In this document: positions 24,118 through 32,436 of the stretch, one piece after another
How positions within the stretch are numbered: the first letter of the stretch is position 1
How the letters are laid out: every line of letters begins with the position of its first letter
Source: Pasteurellaceae bacterium Macca
GTDB lineage: Bacteria; Pseudomonadota; Gammaproteobacteria; Enterobacterales; Pasteurellaceae
Direction: 5' to 3'
NCBI GenBank assembly: GCA_023101485.1
Contig: LVZB01000001.1
Location: 1,668,001 to 1,732,000, forward strand
Length of the DNA stretch: 64,000 nt
The notes under the pieces: generated by a model
Seen by the model: only the letters and a program-made list of their open reading frames with translations
Told to the model about the DNA's origin: nothing
The model's database searches: none
Position numbers and translations under genes: made by a program

Positions 24118-25876
24118 AAAATTCAATTACTCCTGCGGATTGCGAACCAGAGAATGATTCGTTGATAAAAGTCTGCATAGTTGCCCACGCTAAATCGGCG
24201 TGGCTGGCTTCTTCGGAACGGTCAGCAACGTAAGTGGTGTGGCGACCACTTGCGGTGGTCTGTTTTTTAATCGCCATAAAACTTGAACCGATTTCCACCG
24301 CGTGGGCGTTGTCGTAGTGAAAACGCCCTTTGCTGATCAGGTCGTGAGCTTTTAGCACCATTTTATTTTTCAGCTCTAAGTCATATTTCAAGCCAATGGC
24401 ATCAGGGCGGAACTCTCGCACAATCATCTGCACGCCCACACCCAGCCCTGTAGCATCAATGGAAATTTTGCTCACGTTATACCGCTCACACATTGCCTTA
24501 ATAGCATCGGCTTGTTCGCTGAAATCCATCCCCCGAAAGGTGCGATATTCCAACAAACGAAATGCACCGCCTTCCTGTTGTGGTGGGGCAATAATCACAA
24601 GGGCTGAACGGTCGCCAGTATGAGAAGGGTCATAGCCCAACCACACTTCCTTATTCCCAAAGGGGCGTTGATAACCAAAAGTAAAGTTGTAATCCGCCCA
24701 ATCATCCATCGAATCGACCAAGCACCGTTGCATCATGGAGAAGCTAAACACGCTGTCGTTATCGTCAATAAACTCACACATAAACAGCTGTTCAAATTCA
24801 AGGGGGGAATACTCTAATTTCAACTGTGCAATATCAAACAGATTGCACCCACCTCTTTCCGCATCCTCGATATTGACAATTTGTCGCCATTGTCCGTCTG
24901 CCCCTTTTGCCCCGTTTTTCAAGGCAGAATGAGATAAATCAATGTTGATATGATCTTTCTTGGCTCGCCCTTTGTTGTAGCGTTTGCCCGACCAAAACGG
25001 ATAAGCGGAATGCGCAAGGGTAGATGGTGTGGAAAAATAGGTTTGACGATACTGCTTGTGCGATGCCATACCCGAAGCCACCTTGCGGATTTCTTCAAAA
25101 CGAGGCACCCAAAAGATTTCATCAAAATAGAGATTGCCGTGATAGCTTTGTGCGGTTTTTGAGTTCGTGCCGAGAAAAATCAGCTCTGCCCCGTTGGGGA
25201 GTTTGATGGTTTCGCCTTTTAAATCCACATCGGCGGTCTGTTTTGCATAGCCAACAATGTAAGAGCGAAACTGCATTGCCTGTTTTTTACTGGCAGAAAT
25301 AAAAATCTGATTTCGCCCCGTATCAAGGGCATCAATTAACGCTTCGTGAGCAAAATAATAAGTCGCCCCAATTTGGCGACTTTTTAAAATATTACGGATT
25401 CGATGTTCCAACCCCGCTTTGTGCCATGTCCGCTGATAAGCAAACATGCCCGCTAAAAAAGCATTTTTCAGTTTCTCATACTGCTCTTCGGAAATGGCAT
25501 TTTGCTCAGGCTTGGCACGTTCGCCTTTATTGCGGTTGTGTAATTTCGGGTTGAGATCGGCTTCATTGCCCCCGCCGTTGCTGTATTTTTTTATTCTGGC
25601 CATCTTTTCCATTTGGCGTGTGAGCAGATCAATTTCTTTAAAATCAGAACCGCTTTTCTGCTCTTTGGCAATGAGTAGGCAAAGCCGTGCTTCAATGCTC
25701 ACTTCCAGTCGCCCAACGGGGGCGGTATCTTCCCATTTACCCCGATTTTTCCAACTGGTGACGGTTGAAACGGGTAAATCAAGCTGACGAGCAATTTCGC
25801 TTACTGTGTAACCTTGCCAGTACATCAACTGAGCAGAACGGCGAGCATCAGGGGAGATTGGGGAAAGTTCGGTCAT
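24110..25876 (-). CDS. P: Terminase large subunit gpP
   Basis: 588 residues. N-terminal helix-turn-helix (YTVSEIARQLDLPVSTVTSWKNR, about 18-40), ATPase motifs ILKSRQIGATYYF near 165-178 and Walker B LYFDEIFW near 245, and C-terminal nuclease aspartates in GYDPSHTGDRSALV and ISIDATGLGVG. Packages phage DNA into proheads. Divergent from O. Confidence 0.94.
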   Translation of the reverse strand: MTELSPISPDARRSAQLMYWQGYTVSEIARQLDLPVSTVTSWKNRGKWEDTAPVGRLEVSIEARLCLLIAKEQKSGSDFKEIDLLTRQMEKMARIKKYSNGGGNEADLNPKLHNRNKGERAKPEQNAISEEQYEKLKNAFLAGMFAYQRTWHKAGLEHRIRNILKSRQIGATYYFAHEALIDALDTGRNQIFISASKKQAMQFRSYIVGYAKQTADVDLKGETIKLPNGAELIFLGTNSKTAQSYHGNLYFDEIFWVPRFEEIRKVASGMASHKQYRQTYFSTPSTLAHSAYPFWSGKRYNKGRAKKDHINIDLSHSALKNGAKGADGQWRQIVNIEDAERGGCNLFDIAQLKLEYSPLEFEQLFMCEFIDDNDSVFSFSMMQRCLVDSMDDWADYNFTFGYQRPFGNKEVWLGYDPSHTGDRSALVIIAPPQQEGGAFRLLEYRTFRGMDFSEQADAIKAMCERYNVSKISIDATGLGVGVQMIVREFRPDAIGLKYDLELKNKMVLKAHDLISKGRFHYDNAHAVEIGSSFMAIKKQTTASGRHTTYVADRSEEASHADLAWATMQTFINESFSGSQSAGVIEFYD

Positions 25877-25953
25877 AAAAAGGGGCTAATCATCAAGGAA
25901 ATCATTGCCACGCATTATCAGCAAAGCGCCTTTATTGTTTAACCTAAACAGAG

Positions 25954-25972
25954 TGTCAATTTCCTTTTCACA
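25954..25972. promoter_or_regulatory. Late-activator site A, between P and O
   Basis: TGTCAATTTCCTTTTCACA, a TGT...ACA element matching sites B (35987) and C (40907) at 15-16 of 19 positions. It lies 79 bp before the O start, with CATTAT about 40 bp downstream as possible -10. Its reverse complement contains TTGACA and could serve the leftward P promoter. The dyad TGTTTA-ACC-TAAACA at 25936-25950 is next to it. Confidence 0.6.
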
Positions 25973-26050
25973 ATCGCCACACATTGCACCAAAAATTTAT
26001 TTTGCCCAACATTATGCGCGAATTTCACTTAACTTTATGCGCAGGAAATT

Positions 26051-26869
26051 ATGGCAAAAAAACTCAAATTCTTTGTGGTAGCCACCGAAGGCAACACCAC
26101 CGATGGTCGTCAAATTAGCCGACAATGGATCGAGCAAATGGCGAAAAACTATGACCCTAAAACATACGGGGCAAGAATCAACCTTGAACACATTAAATTC
26201 AGCTTGTTCTGGGCCGATGAACCCCACAGCCGTGCTTATGGTGATGTGGTCGCTCTTAAAACAGAAGAGAATGCTGACGGCAAATTGCAACTGCTTGCCC
26301 AAATTGACCCCACCGAAGAGCTGATTAAACTGACCAGTGAACGTCAGAAAATCTACACTTCTGTTGAAATTGACCTGGATTTCGCCGGTACAGGCGAGGC
26401 TTATTTAGTCGGGCTTGCTGTAACCGATAGCCCCGCAAGTCTGGGTACGGAATACTTAAAATTCTGCGCAGGGGCAACAGAAAATCCACTCACCGCACGC
26501 AAGCAAAAGCCCGACAATCTCATTGGGCAAGCGGTCGAATTTAGCCTCCATTTTGCAGAGGATGAGAAAGAGAGCATGTTTAGCAGAATCAGGGGGTTAT
26601 TAGTCGGGGAGAAAAAACAAAATGACCTTGCCTTTGCCGATCAATCCCAAGCCTTAATGTTACTGGCTGACACACTCAATGGGGCAAAAGTCGCCTTAAC
26701 GCAACTGGAAGCCGATCACGCCAATTTAACTCAGCAAGTGGCAAATTTGGAAAAAGAGAACCAACACTTCCGGGAACTCTTTGCCAAATTAGAACAAACC
26801 GAACACGCGCACTACACCCCAAAACCGACTGCAACTGGCAACCAAGATGCCTATTTAGCAGATTGTTAA
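26051..26869 (+). CDS. O: Capsid scaffold / maturation protease gpO
   Basis: 272 residues. P2 gpO family: N-terminal serine protease with probable triad Asp18, His47, Ser104 (P2 residues 19, 48, 107) and C-terminal helical scaffold (about 200-260, QLEADHANLTQQVANLEKEN). Uptake signal inside the gene near 26527. First gene of the rightward capsid operon. Confidence 0.93.
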   Translation: MAKKLKFFVVATEGNTTDGRQISRQWIEQMAKNYDPKTYGARINLEHIKFSLFWADEPHSRAYGDVVALKTEENADGKLQLLAQIDPTEELIKLTSERQKIYTSVEIDLDFAGTGEAYLVGLAVTDSPASLGTEYLKFCAGATENPLTARKQKPDNLIGQAVEFSLHFAEDEKESMFSRIRGLLVGEKKQNDLAFADQSQALMLLADTLNGAKVALTQLEADHANLTQQVANLEKENQHFRELFAKLEQTEHAHYTPKPTATGNQDAYLADC

Positions 26870-26887
26870 TTGATAAAGGAACTGAAT

Positions 26888-27919
26888 ATGAGAAATGAAA
26901 CTCGTCAAAGATTAGCCGGCTACTTTGCACGCCAAGCCGAATTGAATCAGGTTGAACTGACCACTGTTGCGGGAGAAAAGAAATTTACCGTCACGCCAAG
27001 TGTTCAACAAACCTTAGAAAACAAGGTGCAGGAAAGCTCTGCGTTCTTACAACGCATCAACATTGTTCCCGTGCTGGAAATGCGTGGAGAAAAACTCGGC
27101 TTAGGCGTATCTGGCACCATTGCCAGCACCACCGATACCACCACCAAAGACCGTGAAACCCAAGATATTTCAACCTTGGGTTCAAATACCTATGAATGTG
27201 GACAGATCAATCACGATTCCCATATTACCTACGGCAAGTTGGATATGTGGGCAAAATTCCCTGATTTCCAACAGCGTATCTCGACCTTAAAAGCAGAACG
27301 CATGGCTCTTGACCGTATTATGATTGGTTTTAACGGCACCAAACGAGCCAAAACCTCTAACCGCACGACTAATCAGCTATTGCAAGATGTCGGTATTGGC
27401 TGGCTAGAACAGATCCGTACGAATGCCAAAAATCGTTATATGAAAGAAGAAACGGAAAGTTCAGGCAAAATTCAAGTCGGTAAAGGGCAAACCTACCAAT
27501 CCCTTGATGCACTGGTGTATTCCGCCGTAAGCGATTTAATCGCCCCATGGTGTCAAGACGATACCCAATTAGTCGCCATTATGAGCCGTGATCTACTTGC
27601 GGATAAATATTTCCCACTGATTAACAATAACGCTGATAAACCGAGCGAACAGTTAGCCGGCGATTTAGTGATTAGCCAAAAACGCGTGGGTGGATTACAA
27701 GCGGTGCAAGCCCCATTTGTGCCGGCGGGTACGATTTTAATTACCCGTTTAGATAATCTGTCGATTTACTATCAAGAAGGGGCAATGCGTAGAGCCTTAG
27801 TCGATAACGCGAAACGTGATCGCATTGAAGATTATCTCTCGTCTAATGATGCCTACGTCATTGAAAATTATGACTGCGTGGCCCTGTTAGAAAATATCGA
27901 GTTAAAAGATAAAGCTTAG
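26888..27919 (+). CDS. N: Major capsid protein gpN
   Basis: 343 residues from ATG 26888, chosen for AAAGGAACTG upstream and for the MRNETRQ start that aligns with P2 gpN (MRQETR). Close match along the length: INIVPVLEMRGEKLGLGVSGTIASTTD, AGFNG-like MIGFNGTKRA, LLADKYFPL and ISQKRVGGL. Confidence 0.95.
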   Translation: MRNETRQRLAGYFARQAELNQVELTTVAGEKKFTVTPSVQQTLENKVQESSAFLQRINIVPVLEMRGEKLGLGVSGTIASTTDTTTKDRETQDISTLGSNTYECGQINHDSHITYGKLDMWAKFPDFQQRISTLKAERMALDRIMIGFNGTKRAKTSNRTTNQLLQDVGIGWLEQIRTNAKNRYMKEETESSGKIQVGKGQTYQSLDALVYSAVSDLIAPWCQDDTQLVAIMSRDLLADKYFPLINNNADKPSEQLAGDLVISQKRVGGLQAVQAPFVPAGTILITRLDNLSIYYQEGAMRRALVDNAKRDRIEDYLSSNDAYVIENYDCVALLENIELKDKA

Positions 27920-27927
27920 GGGGACGA

Positions 27928-28587
27928 ATGCGACCAACCAAAGCCCATTTTCTGCGAACCACCGCCCAGCAAGAGAGCCAAGACGAGCAAGCCGAACTCA
28001 ACGGCTTGCAAGGCTACGAGCTGATGTGTGCCAAGCTCCACCAAGATAAACGCCGACTGAAAGGGATTCAATCCCTTGAATTGCGTGCAGACTACAAACG
28101 CAAGCAATTTAGCGAATATCGCCCTTGGATAGAAGGGGCATTATCGGCAGGCTCTGGCAAGCAAGATGATGTCTTGATGACGATGCTGATTTGGGCAATG
28201 GATATTAGTGAGTTCGACACCGCTTTACGCCTTGCCGAATACGCTTTATTCCACGAATTAAGCGTGCCGAATTTTGACCGCTCCCTTGGCTGTATTGTGG
28301 TAGAAGAATTTGCTGATCAGGCAAAAAAAGCCCGTGATTTAAAACAGCCTTTTGAGCTTGAGTGGCTCACACAAACGCAAACTTTAACGCTTCATGCCGA
28401 TATGCCCGATGAGGTGCGAGCCAAACTGTACAGAGAAATCGGCGAATTGCAAAAAGAAAGTGAGCTAGAACTTGCCCTTGCCAATTTCAAACGGGCATTG
28501 GAACTTGACAACAGTGTCGGGGTGAAAGGCAGTATTGACAGGCTGGAAAAACAGCTGGCCAAAAATGCCAATCCGCCTGACAGCTAA
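27928..28587 (+). CDS. M: Terminase small subunit gpM
   Basis: 219 residues, P2 gpM family (LRADYKRKQFSEYRPWIEGAL, DDVLMTMLIWAMDISEF). Endonuclease subunit that cuts cos DNA with gpP. Starts 8 bp after N. Followed by a large GC-rich palindromic repeat. Confidence 0.9.
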   Translation: MRPTKAHFLRTTAQQESQDEQAELNGLQGYELMCAKLHQDKRRLKGIQSLELRADYKRKQFSEYRPWIEGALSAGSGKQDDVLMTMLIWAMDISEFDTALRLAEYALFHELSVPNFDRSLGCIVVEEFADQAKKARDLKQPFELEWLTQTQTLTLHADMPDEVRAKLYREIGELQKESELELALANFKRALELDNSVGVKGSIDRLEKQLAKNANPPDS

Positions 28588-28607
28588 CCGAGCGTATCAC
28601 GCCAACC

Positions 28608-28772
28608 GTGGGGCGGAGTAGATTGATTAGCCCCCCTCAGTCGCTTTGCGACAGCTCCCCCCGTAAACAGGGGGAGCAAAAGATTCCCCCTATTTATGCC
28701 TTCCCCTTGCTTGCGGGGGGAAGTCCCCGAAGGGGGATGGGGGGGCAAATCTAATGCTACTCCCCACCCCAC
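28608..28772. repeat. GC-rich palindromic insertion element of about 165 bp
   Basis: Outer arms starting GTGGGG (28608) and ending CCCCAC (28772) are imperfect inverted repeats of about 30 bp. Inside are further hairpins: GTCGC-TTT-GCGAC (28640-28652), GCTCCCCC/GGGGGAGC (28654-28661 with 28670-28677), and C-rich/G-rich pairs near 28695-28740. It lies in the M-L gap, which in P2 is short. It looks like a small nonautonomous repeat; its family is unknown to me. Confidence 0.7.
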
Positions 28773-28790
28773 ACTAAGTTAGAGATCGTT

Positions 28791-29288
28791 ATGAGCCATA
28801 TCCTTGCTATTCCCAAAGTCAATCCGACCGCATCGGCAAAAGAAACAGAGCCTTATCCTGATGAAATAATTCAAAATGACGGCTTTTTCCCCGACCTCTC
28901 TCTACGAGCGGTGCGAAATACAATGCGAATTGACGGCACCGTAACAAACGACCGCCTACGCCATGCTGTGATTGAAGCCATGATAACGGTGAATCATGAT
29001 TTAGGGGTATTTGCGGGCAATGCGAAAAACAATCAGAAATATGCCCTTGAAGCGGTGAATCAAGGGGAAATCAACGGCGAAAATGTGATGATTTATCGCT
29101 ATCAACGGGCGGTCTTTGCCCTTGCTACAGCGCAGCTTATGGAACGTTACCGCAACTTCGACAGCACCAAAGAGGGCAATGACAAAGCCAATGAGCTGTT
29201 AGACACCGCCGCTGATCTGCGCCGAGATTATCATTTTGCCGTCCGTCAGATTTTGGGCGAAAACCAAGTGATTTCGGAGTTGATTTAA
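28791..29288 (+). CDS. L: Head completion protein gpL
   Basis: 165 residues, P2 gpL family (FFPDLSLRAVRNTMRIDGTVTNDRL, YRYQRAVFALATAQLMERYRNFDSTKEG). Its TAA shares one base with the gpX ATG. Confidence 0.9.
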   Translation: MSHILAIPKVNPTASAKETEPYPDEIIQNDGFFPDLSLRAVRNTMRIDGTVTNDRLRHAVIEAMITVNHDLGVFAGNAKNNQKYALEAVNQGEINGENVMIYRYQRAVFALATAQLMERYRNFDSTKEGNDKANELLDTAADLRRDYHFAVRQILGENQVISELI

Positions 29289-29500
29289 TGCGAGTGTATG
29301 CACAAAAAGGCGATACCTTAGATCTACTTGTTTATCGTCATTTCGGTAAAACGGCAGGATTAGTCGAGCAAACCCTTGAATTAAACCCACACTTAGCAAG
29401 AACGGAACCCCTCTTTTTAGCCGAAGGCACATTAATTGAGCTCCCTCAAGAAGCGAGTGTAGCACCCAGTATTCAGCCTATTATTCAGCTTTGGAGCTAA
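29288..29500 (+). CDS. X: Tail protein gpX
   Basis: 70 residues, LysM-like tail protein: VYAQKGDTLDLLVYRHFGKTAGLVEQTLELNPHLA followed by LFLAEGTLIELP. Coupled to L by a one-base overlap. Confidence 0.9.
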   Translation: MRVYAQKGDTLDLLVYRHFGKTAGLVEQTLELNPHLARTEPLFLAEGTLIELPQEASVAPSIQPIIQLWS

Positions 29501-29505
29501 TCACC

Positions 29506-29721
29506 ATGTTCAAACAAAGTGAAAATAACGCCTACTTAGGCTCTTTGATCGCCACATTAAGTGGATTGACGATCAGCGATTGGGCGGGGATTTTCGGGAT
29601 TTTATTTGGGCTTTGTACCGTGTTGCTAAATTGGTATTACAAAGACCGCGAAATCCGCCTGAAAGAAAAAGCCTTGAAATATCAAATTGATTTGGAGAAG
29701 AACACCCATGTTAAAAAATAA
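29506..29721 (+). CDS. Phage holin
   Basis: 71 residues from ATG 29506 (GGAG 9 bases upstream). Two hydrophobic segments (about 12-28 and 33-50, IFGILFGLCTVLLNWYY) with a charged C-terminus, in the holin position before the endolysin. Controls lysis timing. Confidence 0.8.
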   Translation: MFKQSENNAYLGSLIATLSGLTISDWAGIFGILFGLCTVLLNWYYKDREIRLKEKALKYQIDLEKNTHVKK

Positions 29722-30238
29722 AAAACTGTGGGGCGTGTGCAGTGTAGGGGCAGTGATTGCCATTCTACTTGCCAACCCGTCTAATTCCCTTCGTACTAGC
29801 CAAAAAGGGTTGGAGATTATCGGCAATGCCGAAGGTTGCCAACAGCGTCCTTATCAATGCCCCGCTGATGTGCTCACCGTCGGCATTGGTTCTACACAGG
29901 CAGGCGGTCAGAAAATTGAGCGTAACAAAATCTACACCTTAGAAGAAATTGCCCAACGCTGGCAACAAGATTTAAAAAGAGCTGAACAGTGTGTCAATCA
30001 ATATGGCAATGGCGAAAAAATGCCCCAAGGTGCATTTGAAGCAATGGTTTCTTTAACTTTTAATGTGGGTTGTGGCGCTATGAAAAAATCCACCTTATTT
30101 AAGTTGGCCCAAAAAGGCTATTCAACCGCGTTATGTGATGAATTTAGCAAATGGGTTTATGCCAACGGCAAACAGCTTAACGGTTTAATCCACCGTCGAG
30201 AAAAAGAACGGGCATTATGTTTGGAGACATCTCAATGA
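29708..30238 (+). CDS. SAR endolysin, GH24 lysozyme
   Basis: 176 residues from ATG 29708. N-terminal weakly hydrophobic segment LWGVCSVGAVIAILLA is a signal-anchor-release domain, so export does not need holin pores. GH24 catalytic triad Glu in GNAEGC, Asp in CPADVLTVGIGST and Thr in GST. Cysteines may regulate activity. Overlaps holin by 14 bp and Rz by 4 bp. Confidence 0.88.
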   Translation: MLKNKKLWGVCSVGAVIAILLANPSNSLRTSQKGLEIIGNAEGCQQRPYQCPADVLTVGIGSTQAGGQKIERNKIYTLEEIAQRWQQDLKRAEQCVNQYGNGEKMPQGAFEAMVSLTFNVGCGAMKKSTLFKLAQKGYSTALCDEFSKWVYANGKQLNGLIHRREKERALCLETSQ

Positions 30239-30684
30239 TCAGCAAATTATTTTCCCTGTCTTTTGGTAAAGGAATGATTGCCTGCGTGTTAACGCTGGTT
30301 TCCATCAACGTGTGGCTTTGTTACCAGAATAAAAGCAAAGAACAGCAACTTATCACTGCGGGGCGAGAAATCGCCCTCACGCAATCTGCCAATCGGGCGC
30401 TGAATACCCAGTTGATGCTTGCACGCAAACAAATTGAGCAATACCAACAGCAAGTTAATGTATTGCATCAAAAAGTCTTAGTTCACATTCAAAATGCCGA
30501 GAACCGCACCCATGAACTTATTAACGAACTCGAAAAAAACAAAAGTTGGGCTAATCAGCCTGTGCCTAGCAACCTTAGCCGGTTGCTCGAACAGTCCCGA
30601 AAAACCGCACCTACCCCTTCCGCTCCTTTGCCCGCAGGAAAATCACTGCCAGCTACCCAACCTACGCATAAAAATCAACGGTGA
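30235..30684 (+). CDS. Inner-membrane spanin (Rz / LysB type)
   Basis: 149 residues from ATG 30235 (ATGA overlap with endolysin). N-terminal membrane segment GMIACVLTLVSINVWLCY, then a Q/K-rich coiled coil (about 40-100) and a proline-rich end. With Rz1 it fuses inner and outer membrane at lysis. Confidence 0.85.
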   Translation: MISKLFSLSFGKGMIACVLTLVSINVWLCYQNKSKEQQLITAGREIALTQSANRALNTQLMLARKQIEQYQQQVNVLHQKVLVHIQNAENRTHELINELEKNKSWANQPVPSNLSRLLEQSRKTAPTPSAPLPAGKSLPATQPTHKNQR

Positions 30685-30799
30685 TTTAGTTAAAGCCTTA
30701 GATGCCAGCTTAAATACCCTTGCACTATGCCAACTTCAACTTAATGCCTATCAGCAGTGCATTGAACAATATAACCACGATTTACAGGAGAAAAAATGA
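30512..30799 (+). CDS. Outer-membrane spanin lipoprotein (Rz1 / LysC type)
   Basis: 95 residues from ATG 30512, starting inside the Rz gene in the +1 frame and running 115 bp beyond it. Lipobox LATLAGC near residue 25, proline-rich segment after it. The nested arrangement is that of lambda Rz/Rz1 and P2 lysB/lysC. Confidence 0.85.
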   Translation: MNLLTNSKKTKVGLISLCLATLAGCSNSPEKPHLPLPLLCPQENHCQLPNLRIKINGDLVKALDASLNTLALCQLQLNAYQQCIEQYNHDLQEKK

Positions 30800-31014
30800 C
30801 GGATATTGCCGACCGTGCCAGCGAACAAGAACAGTGCCAACGAGAATTTGCCCTCGCAAAAATGCAACAAAAAACGACCGCTTGTTCCCAGCCTTTTTGT
30901 GAAGATTGTGGCGAGATAATCCCCGCAAAACGCCAACAAATGATTGTCGGTTGCACCCGATGTGTCGATTGCCAACAACGGCACGAACTGAAATTAAAAA
31001 ACTATCGAAAATAA
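30796..31014 (+). CDS. TraR/DksA-like zinc-finger protein
   Basis: 72 residues. CEDCGEIIPAKRQQMIVGCTRCVDCQ is the C4 zinc finger of the DksA/TraR family. Short members bind the RNA polymerase secondary channel. ATGA overlap with Rz1. An uptake signal is inside the gene near 30878. Confidence 0.88.
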   Translation: MTDIADRASEQEQCQREFALAKMQQKTTACSQPFCEDCGEIIPAKRQQMIVGCTRCVDCQQRHELKLKNYRK

Positions 31015-31020
31015 AAAGCT

Positions 31021-31488
31021 ATGCTCAAACCCGATCTCCTTCGCCAAGTGTTATCAAATAGCGTGCCTTTATTTCGCACCAACCCTGATAAATTACAGCT
31101 TTATTTTGACGGGGCAAAAATCCACGCCACCGGCGCAGAAACCCCAAGTTTTGAATACCGTTATAACCTGATTGTCATTGTGGAAGATTACCCCTGCCAC
31201 CCCGACACCTTAATTGTGCCGGTGGTGGAATTTTTACGTCAGCAACAAAGCGAGTTATTCGACAACCCCGACAAACGCAAACAAGGCATTGCGGTTGAGT
31301 TAGACATCAACAACCATGATACCTTTGATATTCAACTCACTTTGCCACTCACAGAAAGAGTGGTCGTTAGTGAAAGCCATGGTGAATACCAAGTGGAACA
31401 TAAACCCGAACCCACGCCTTACCCTTATCAAGAAGTAATAAATTGGCGATTTTCCTTAAAAGGAGAAGAGATTTTTACCCATGAATGA
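31021..31488 (+). CDS. R: Tail completion protein gpR
   Basis: 155 residues, P2 gpR family (LRQVLSNSVPLFRTNPDKLQLYFDGAKIH, YRYNLIVIVEDYP). Overlaps S by 8 bp. Confidence 0.88.
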   Translation: MLKPDLLRQVLSNSVPLFRTNPDKLQLYFDGAKIHATGAETPSFEYRYNLIVIVEDYPCHPDTLIVPVVEFLRQQQSELFDNPDKRKQGIAVELDINNHDTFDIQLTLPLTERVVVSESHGEYQVEHKPEPTPYPYQEVINWRFSLKGEEIFTHE

Positions 31489-31951
31489 ACTAACGCCCTT
31501 GGAACATCGCCTGTCTGCCTTGATTGCCAATCTTTCTGCCCCACAGCGAAAACAGCTTAATCAAGCCTTAGCCCAAAAGCTCAGTGAAAGCCAACGCAAG
31601 CGGATCAAACAACAGCAAAACCCAGACGGTTCAGCCTATGCTCCCCGCAAAGTGCAACAAAGCAAGCAAAAACGGCAAGGTAAAATCAGACGCAATGCGA
31701 TGTTCCGCAAACTGGGTACGGCCCGTTTTCTTAAACGGAAAGCGACTGATCGCAGTGCCGAATTGGGTTATCAAGGCGGTAATGCCACTATTGCACGGGT
31801 GCATCAATTCGGTTTAACCAGCCGAGTACAAAAAGACAAAGATTACAAAGTGCAATATGAACAGCGAGAACTGCTAGGATTGAGTGAGAGTGATCTACAA
31901 CTGGTGGAAGATTTAGTCGTGGAATGGTTGGCAAAGCCGATGACGGGGTAA
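31481..31951 (+). CDS. S: Tail completion protein gpS
   Basis: 156 residues, P2 gpS / Mu virion-morphogenesis family (RKQLNQALAQKLSESQRKRIKQQQNPDGSAYAPRK, VHQFG). Last gene of this block before the reverse-strand moron. Confidence 0.88.
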   Translation: MNELTPLEHRLSALIANLSAPQRKQLNQALAQKLSESQRKRIKQQQNPDGSAYAPRKVQQSKQKRQGKIRRNAMFRKLGTARFLKRKATDRSAELGYQGGNATIARVHQFGLTSRVQKDKDYKVQYEQRELLGLSESDLQLVEDLVVEWLAKPMTG

Positions 31952-31953
31952 AA

Positions 31954-31975
31954 AAAGGCGACTGATGTCGCCTTT
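31954..31975 (-). terminator. Terminator of the membrane-protein moron
   Basis: AAAGGCGAC-TGAT-GTCGCCTTT. On the minus strand it is followed by six T, six bases after the moron stop region; it may also stop rightward transcription from S weakly. Confidence 0.8.
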
Positions 31976-31981
31976 GATAAC

Positions 31982-32299
31982 TTATATATGAGAAGGTTTT
32001 TTACCTAATCGTTTAATTGCAGAAACTTCTTGTTGAATTTTGTCCGACGCCATTTTCTTATCTTGCGTTGTTTTAATTTTTTCTTGATATTGGGTCGGTA
32101 GCAGTAAGTAAATAAACGCAAAAATCGCTTTAAAAATCAATTTCCAAAGCTGAAAAGAGATCGCAAGGGCAATAATAAGTAGCCCAGCGTAAAATAGAAA
32201 AGTAATTACACTGGCAACAAATGGGGCTGAAAGCACGCCGATAATGACAAGCAGTGGCAAAGCAATCATCATACCTAACACGTCAGAAATAAATTTCAT
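31982..32299 (-). CDS. Integral membrane moron
   Basis: 105 residues, two to three hydrophobic spans (about 5-30, 32-52, 55-68) and a basic C-terminus. On the strand opposite to the late genes, with its own TTGACA promoter, GAGGAGG ribosome binding site and terminator: a self-contained moron likely expressed in the lysogen. Candidate for superinfection exclusion or envelope change; not shown. Confidence 0.75.
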   Translation of the reverse strand: MKFISDVLGMMIALPLLVIIGVLSAPFVASVITFLFYAGLLIIALAISFQLWKLIFKAIFAFIYLLLPTQYQEKIKTTQDKKMASDKIQQEVSAIKRLGKKPSHI

Positions 32300-32327
32300 A
32301 TTATCCTCCTCAACGCTTATTGAGCCT

Positions 32328-32368
32328 ATATTAGAAAATAAATGTATGTTGTCAATTCTTTTTTAACA
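32328..32368. promoter_or_regulatory. Moron promoter overlapping late-activator-like site D
   Basis: On the minus strand TTGACA (32355-32350), 16-bp spacer, TAATAT (32333-32328), drives the moron. On the plus strand TGTCAATTCTTTTTTAACA (32350-32368) matches late site A at 15 of 19 positions and lies 69 bp before the tape-measure start. Both readings share TGTCAA, so site D is the weakest of the four. Confidence 0.5.
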
Positions 32369-32436
32369 TCCTTTTTCTTCTAGCATTACGTTAAATTGAA
32401 CGAAAATAGCCAATTATTTACCATAAGGAAACAAAA

